A stretch of DNA of 64,000 nucleotides from Halomonas dongshanensis (GTDB lineage Bacteria; Pseudomonadota; Gammaproteobacteria; Pseudomonadales; Halomonadaceae), in NCBI RefSeq assembly GCF_024790395.1, contig NZ_JAJISC010000003.1, forward strand, positions 434,001 through 498,000. The letters are read 5' to 3'. The notes beneath the pieces are model-generated. The model did no database searches. It was given only the letters and a program-made list of their open reading frames with translations, and was not told where the DNA came from. The position numbers were made by a program, and so were the translations under genes. Of this stretch, positions 60,125 through 64,000 are shown one piece after another (within the stretch, counting starts at the first letter, position 1; each line of letters starts with the position of its first letter).

Positions 60125-61356
60125 TATCGTCCCACCCATTCCCTGGTCAGCGTGCGCTCCTCCGGATCATAGCGGTACACGGTGATACCACCATCAAAGG
60201 CGTGGCCGGTGGCCAGCAGGTTGGCCTCGGGTGCGGAATCGATACTCAGGTTGCGGGAGTAGTCATTGATGGAGGGAAAAGGATCCGTGCCCAGATCCAG
60301 ATACGCCTGGGGCCAGGGGTTGCCTGCTTCGAACAGGGCAGCATAGGTTTGGCTGGAGCCATCCTTGCGATAATGGCTATGGCCGATAAGAAGGAACTCT
60401 TTGCTACTATTAATAAAAACTAATGCAAGGGTCTTTGGGGTAGCTAAAGGGCGATAAATACCATACTCATCGGGATTGTTTTTTCTTGGGCCATTAATTA
60501 ATTCACTATCGTCCCAATATTCATCATCCTCTAGTCCTTCTGGTAGATTATCCAAATACACTCCACTCAAATAGTCTGCAAGATGGTGCCGATCTTGCGG
60601 CGAGGAAGTACTCCAGTAGAGTCCGATAGTATTCTCATCGCCGCTAACCACCCACTGCCCGTCGGGGCTGATGGTGGCATAGGTTTTGGATGAGTTGCCG
60701 GGTAGTTTAGCCACAGGCGCCAATGTATCAATATCCCACAAAGTCACCCCGCCATAGCTGGAAGAAAAACGGAAGTCGTCCTCTTCTCTCACTGGCGGCG
60801 AGTCTTCCTGCTCTCCTCCAGGGCTTCCCGAACCACCGGAAACAAAATAACGTCCCCCAATAGACAGGTTCAAGACTTGTCCAGTCCCGGTAAAGCTTGG
60901 ACTTTGGCTATCAAGCAGGACAGGACGTAGCGCATCGCCATATCCATGATAAATATTCCAGGTGCGGTTGCTGGAAAGGTAGTGCTGCCAATCGGCTGAC
61001 ATCACATGGCCGTAGGTAGGAAAGTGCTCGAACTCCTCGACCACATCACCGTCGACGCGTTGTACGTACACCACGTCATTTTGATCCTGCCAGAGGAAAG
61101 TATCACTCTCGGGGATAAAATAAGCACTATAGAGGTTAGCATCATTTGACAACTGCTCGCGTTGTTGGCCCTCAACATCCCATAGCACCAACGCGCCGTC
61201 TTTATGGGCGGAAAGCACATAGCGGCCATCGCTGGAAATACTGAGCGAGGTCACCGGTTCCAGGCGGTGAAGCGTAGACCAGAGCCATACTCCGACACCA
61301 ATCACCAAGGCAATTATCGCCAGTTCACGGCGCCGGTTTTTAAGGCTCGCCAGCAT
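60124..61356 (-). CDS. Membrane-anchored WD40-like beta-propeller protein, copy 2 (candidate immunity)
   Basis: This 410-residue protein has one N-terminal membrane helix (LAIIALVIGVGVWLW) after a basic start, so the rest should face the periplasm. WD40-like blades follow: LSISSDGRYVLSAHKDGALVLWDVE, TISPDGQWVVSGDENTIGLYW and others, ending with GHAFDGGITVYRYDPEERTL. It is a paralogue of the gene before it, with the same length. N-terminal blade and last 80 residues are nearly identical between the two copies, while the middle differs strongly. The start ATG shares its A with the preceding stop (TAATG), so translation is coupled. The middle of the gene is visibly more AT-rich than the core genome, a sign of transfer. 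Protection against the hydrolase encoded upstream is inferred. Confidence 0.8.
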   Translation of the reverse strand: MLASLKNRRRELAIIALVIGVGVWLWSTLHRLEPVTSLSISSDGRYVLSAHKDGALVLWDVEGQQREQLSNDANLYSAYFIPESDTFLWQDQNDVVYVQRVDGDVVEEFEHFPTYGHVMSADWQHYLSSNRTWNIYHGYGDALRPVLLDSQSPSFTGTGQVLNLSIGGRYFVSGGSGSPGGEQEDSPPVREEDDFRFSSSYGGVTLWDIDTLAPVAKLPGNSSKTYATISPDGQWVVSGDENTIGLYWSTSSPQDRHHLADYLSGVYLDNLPEGLEDDEYWDDSELINGPRKNNPDEYGIYRPLATPKTLALVFINSSKEFLLIGHSHYRKDGSSQTYAALFEAGNPWPQAYLDLGTDPFPSINDYSRNLSIDSAPEANLLATGHAFDGGITVYRYDPEERTLTREWVGR

Positions 61357-62588
61357 TATCGGCCTACCCATTCCCTGGTCAGTGTGCGCTCTTCGGGATC
61401 ATAGCGGTACACGGTGATCCCCCCATCAAAGGCGTGGCCGGTGACCAGGAGGTTGGCGTTGGGCGCGGAGTCGATACTTAGATTGCGGGAGTAGTTATTG
61501 ATGGAAGGGAAAGGGTCTGTGCCTAGATCGAGATATTCTTGGGGCCAGGGGTTGCCTGCTTCGAAGAGTGCGGCATAAGTTTGGCTGGAACCATCCTTGC
61601 GATACTGGCTGTAGCCAATACGTAAGAATTCATCGCTACCATTGATAAAGGCCAAGGAAATCGTTGTCGGCGTAGCTAGAGGGCGATAAATACCATACTC
61701 ATCGGGCTCACTCTTTCTTGGTACATCAATTAGCTTACTGTCATCCCTGTAATCTTCTTCGGGGAGCCCTTCTGGCAAGCCCTCAATAAAAAGACCATAA
61801 TTATAACTAGCCATATCATGTCGCTCTTCCGGTAATTCAGTGTTCCAGAAAAAACCTAATGTATTTTCATCACCACTAACTACCCATTCACCATCTGGAC
61901 TGATAGTGGCGTCTACCTTGAAAGAATTTCCTGGTAGCATGGCAATTGGCTGAAAAGTATCAAGATCCCATAAAGTTACCCCCGTATAATTACTAAATCG
62001 GCGTTCAGGCGCTACCGCTTGCACCTCATCGACGCTTGGGCTCTCTCTGTCGCCTGAGCCTGCCGATACAAATTTCCGCCCCTGTTCCGAGAGAGTAATC
62101 TTCAATATTTTTCCTGAACCTACAAAGCTTGGGATAATACCGTCCTGCATGACTGGCCGCATGGCGTCCCCGTGCCCATGAAAGATATTCCAACGCTCAT
62201 CGGAAGCCAGGTAGTCGGAAAAGGTGGAGTCCATTACATGCCCATACGTCGGAAAATGTTCGAATTCTTCAATTACCTCGCCGCCAACACGCTGTACATA
62301 CACCACATCATCCTGATCCTGCCACAGGAAGGCATCGCTCTTTTCGATAAAGTATGCACTGTAGATATTGGCATTATCAGAAAGCACTTCTCTTTCTTGG
62401 TGATCGATATCCCATAGTACCAACGCGCCGTCTTCGTGAGCAGAAATGACATAATGACCATCGCTGGAAATACTTAGCGAAATCACTGGCTCAAGTTCAT
62501 GCAAAGATTTCCAGGCCAGCAATCCCCAAACCATAAGGATGAGCGCAAACACTCCAATCCCCATAATTTTCTTGTTAGATCGGTTCAT
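61356..62588 (-). CDS. Membrane-anchored WD40-like beta-propeller protein, copy 1 (candidate immunity)
   Basis: A 410-residue paralogue of copy 2. It starts MNRSNKKIMGIGVFALILMVWGLLAW, a basic end plus one membrane helix, then blades LSISSDGHYVISAHEDGALVLWD, GVTLWDLDTFQPIAMLPGNS, TISPDGEWVVSGDENTLGFFW. The end is REWVGR as in copy 2. ATG 62588 gives exactly the same length as copy 2; a GTG at 62603 directly after AGGGAGA is the alternative. The gene overlaps the end of the hydrolase gene by 14 bases. The helix replaces a cleavable signal, so the propeller is tethered on the periplasmic side. Such a tethered, duplicated neighbour of a lipase-like gene suggests immunity; function is untested. 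Confidence 0.8.
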   Translation of the reverse strand: MNRSNKKIMGIGVFALILMVWGLLAWKSLHELEPVISLSISSDGHYVISAHEDGALVLWDIDHQEREVLSDNANIYSAYFIEKSDAFLWQDQDDVVYVQRVGGEVIEEFEHFPTYGHVMDSTFSDYLASDERWNIFHGHGDAMRPVMQDGIIPSFVGSGKILKITLSEQGRKFVSAGSGDRESPSVDEVQAVAPERRFSNYTGVTLWDLDTFQPIAMLPGNSFKVDATISPDGEWVVSGDENTLGFFWNTELPEERHDMASYNYGLFIEGLPEGLPEEDYRDDSKLIDVPRKSEPDEYGIYRPLATPTTISLAFINGSDEFLRIGYSQYRKDGSSQTYAALFEAGNPWPQEYLDLGTDPFPSINNYSRNLSIDSAPNANLLVTGHAFDGGITVYRYDPEERTLTREWVGR

Positions 62589-64000
62589 AGTTACCAAATC
62601 CACTCTCCCTTAATAACGGCCTGAGAATTCCTTCTTCATAACTCTTCTCAAATACTTCATCACTGGGAATTTTCATCCCCGAGTGATCGAATAGCCAGGG
62701 TGTTTGATCAACAAAATCAAAAAATTTGTTACGTAGCAAGTTCTCAATAAATAAACTTTCGACACTAACCGCATTAAATCCGATACTCCCTAGCGCAGCC
62801 CTGGGTGACTTGTCTGCCCGCCAATTCCTGCGCACGAGCCTTTGCAAACTATCGATATAATGGGCTGCCCGGTCTTCACTCACTACTGCATGATGTGCAA
62901 GTGGCGCCAGCAGGTGGTAAGTGGGCAAAGGGTCAGTGCTGGCGATGGCCTCTCGTGCTTCCTGAATGGCTTGCTCACGAAATTCGGCCCACGCTTGAGC
63001 GGCACGTTCACGGCCATAGGGGTCCGGACCTACTGGCGGCTGACGGGGCGTGGGCGGTCTTACCGTATTGGCTGGCGCCTTATCGATATAATAATTAGTT
63101 ACTGGTCCGGCAAGCCCAATAGGAATAACCCACCACTTTTTGGTATAAGCGCCACCGATTCTTCCCAATCCAGCATCCATTTTATCGTCTGCCGAGTTGA
63201 TGGCATTTATCGTTGAGCTTAACCAAATACTAGGTATGTATTGGACCATTCTTGCCCAGAAGCTCTCCGCTTCACTGGGCGGCGGCCCCAGAATGCCATC
63301 CTGCTGCGATTGAAGCACCACGATCTTACGGGCAGCCTTATGAGCATCCGGGAACACCCCCATACCTAACGGATGGCTGTCCTGAGACGCATCGTTGACC
63401 AAGGCGTTGTCGGCTACCGCTGGCTGCCACAAATAAAGGTTATCTACCCACTGGTGGCGCTCCTGCTCGCCCAGGATATTGAGTGCGGTCAACACCACGC
63501 GCGCACCCAGCGAGTGGCTGATGATATTGATCGCGATGCCTGCTTCGTTAAGTTGTTCAAGCAAGGCCACCAAGCGTCGGCCTGCTGCCATCGCGTTGAG
63601 TTCGGCTTGGAAAAAATCAACGCTTCCGGTATCACCAAACCAGGCGATGCTCACCATGCGGGTATAGGGCTGCCAATCCTCCTCGGTCATGCCTGCGGCG
63701 CGGTTCAACTGATACTCCATGTGAACGAACCAGTTCCTTGCACCGCTGCCGTTACAGTGCGCTTCGCGAACATTATCCGGCCTATTTTCCGTGGGGGTAT
63801 GATACGCGTTGCTGGCAGTGTATCTCCCTGTGATCGAAACGGGCATCTCGACCTTTTCTATATCCTGCAATATCGTGGCACGGCTAGCGGTATGAGCGTT
63901 AGTTACTAACGACGGCGTATCGATATCGCTATGCTGCTCCCAGGAGGCAAACGTACCGTACTCGCCCAAGGGCACATTGTATCCATGCAGAAATAACGTG
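62575..64000 (-). CDS. Lipase-like alpha/beta hydrolase, candidate T6SS Tle-type effector (cut by window end)
   Basis: The frame is open to the window edge; codons before 63975 read T-L-F-L-H-G-Y-N-V, the oxyanion-loop HG motif of alpha/beta hydrolases, so the true start lies beyond 64000. The nucleophile elbow is S-H-S-L-G with Ser at codon 63511-63513 (first Gly replaced by Ser), followed by a strand and a candidate acid in LQSQQDGILG. The remaining 280 residues include a Pro-rich link (RPPTPRQPPVGPDPYGR), long helices and a C-terminal DHSGMKIPSDE segment. There is no signal peptide in the visible part. The hydrolase/tethered-duplicate order is typical of T6SS lipase-immunity loci; a plain intracellular esterase is the alternative. 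VgrG, PAAR or adaptor genes were not visible here. Confidence 0.75.
   Translation of the reverse strand, partial: TLFLHGYNVPLGEYGTFASWEQHSDIDTPSLVTNAHTASRATILQDIEKVEMPVSITGRYTASNAYHTPTENRPDNVREAHCNGSGARNWFVHMEYQLNRAAGMTEEDWQPYTRMVSIAWFGDTGSVDFFQAELNAMAAGRRLVALLEQLNEAGIAINIISHSLGARVVLTALNILGEQERHQWVDNLYLWQPAVADNALVNDASQDSHPLGMGVFPDAHKAARKIVVLQSQQDGILGPPPSEAESFWARMVQYIPSIWLSSTINAINSADDKMDAGLGRIGGAYTKKWWVIPIGLAGPVTNYYIDKAPANTVRPPTPRQPPVGPDPYGRERAAQAWAEFREQAIQEAREAIASTDPLPTYHLLAPLAHHAVVSEDRAAHYIDSLQRLVRRNWRADKSPRAALGSIGFNAVSVESLFIENLLRNKFFDFVDQTPWLFDHSGMKIPSDEVFEKSYEEGILRPLLRESGFGNYEPI

Overview
The window looks like chromosomal DNA of a halophilic gammaproteobacterium of the Halomonas/Vreelandella type. 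This rests on gene content (Na+-translocating NADH:quinone reductase, Si-specific transhydrogenase SthA, OprI-like lipoprotein), on Pseudomonas/Halomonas-style gene orders (leuCDB-asd-truA-trpF-...-accD-folC-dedD-cvpA-purF-metZ) and on a moderately high G+C composition. The organism is inferred from these features, not proven. No rRNA, tRNA or CRISPR array was seen.

Layout: (1) 1-6654 is an envelope/lipoate block on the + strand: the end of mrdA (PBP2), mrdB (RodA), mltB, rlpA, dacA, ybeD, lipB; lipA converges from the other side. (2) 7790-15946 holds a LysR regulator, a DUF3141 PHA-synthase-like alpha/beta hydrolase, topA with a coupled DUF6586 gene, and a ferritin-like protein. (3) 16068-18463 is a small cell-wall island in which an OprI/Lpp-type lipoprotein sits between two YkuD L,D-transpeptidases. 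(4) mfd and a long-form GAPDH are divergent. (5) 24087-32030 carries nqrABCDEF, nqrM (no apbE between them) and sthA, a respiratory and redox block. (6) On the minus strand follow a PA2778/PA2779-type peptidase pair and leuS-lptE-holA, with ybeL divergent from leuS. (7) 38587-41153 contains an unassigned membrane protein and two coupled orphan genes. (8) 41171-57089 is a long biosynthetic run: LysR, leuC, leuD, leuB, asd, truA, trpF, trpB, trpA, accD, folC, dedD, cvpA, purF, metZ, closed by a bidirectional terminator against proS. (9) 59233-64000 is an accessory end: a small lipoprotein, a possible IS256-type remnant, and a minus-strand array in which a lipase-like alpha/beta hydrolase (cut by the window end) is followed by two tandem membrane-anchored beta-propeller-like paralogues and a truncated third copy.

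The most interesting part is the last one. The order hydrolase, duplicated anchored paralogues, broken extra copy resembles a Tle-type (type VI secretion lipase) effector with an amplified immunity array. No known family assignment could be confirmed here, so this is a hypothesis. The second theme is a recurrent habit of degenerate 12-17 bp tandem reiterations in spacers (7790-8089, 5566-5629, 35169-35238, 45428-45449, 52906-52953, 57098-57146, 59151-59176) and, in frame, inside folC and dedD, which suggests frequent slippage-type duplication in this lineage.
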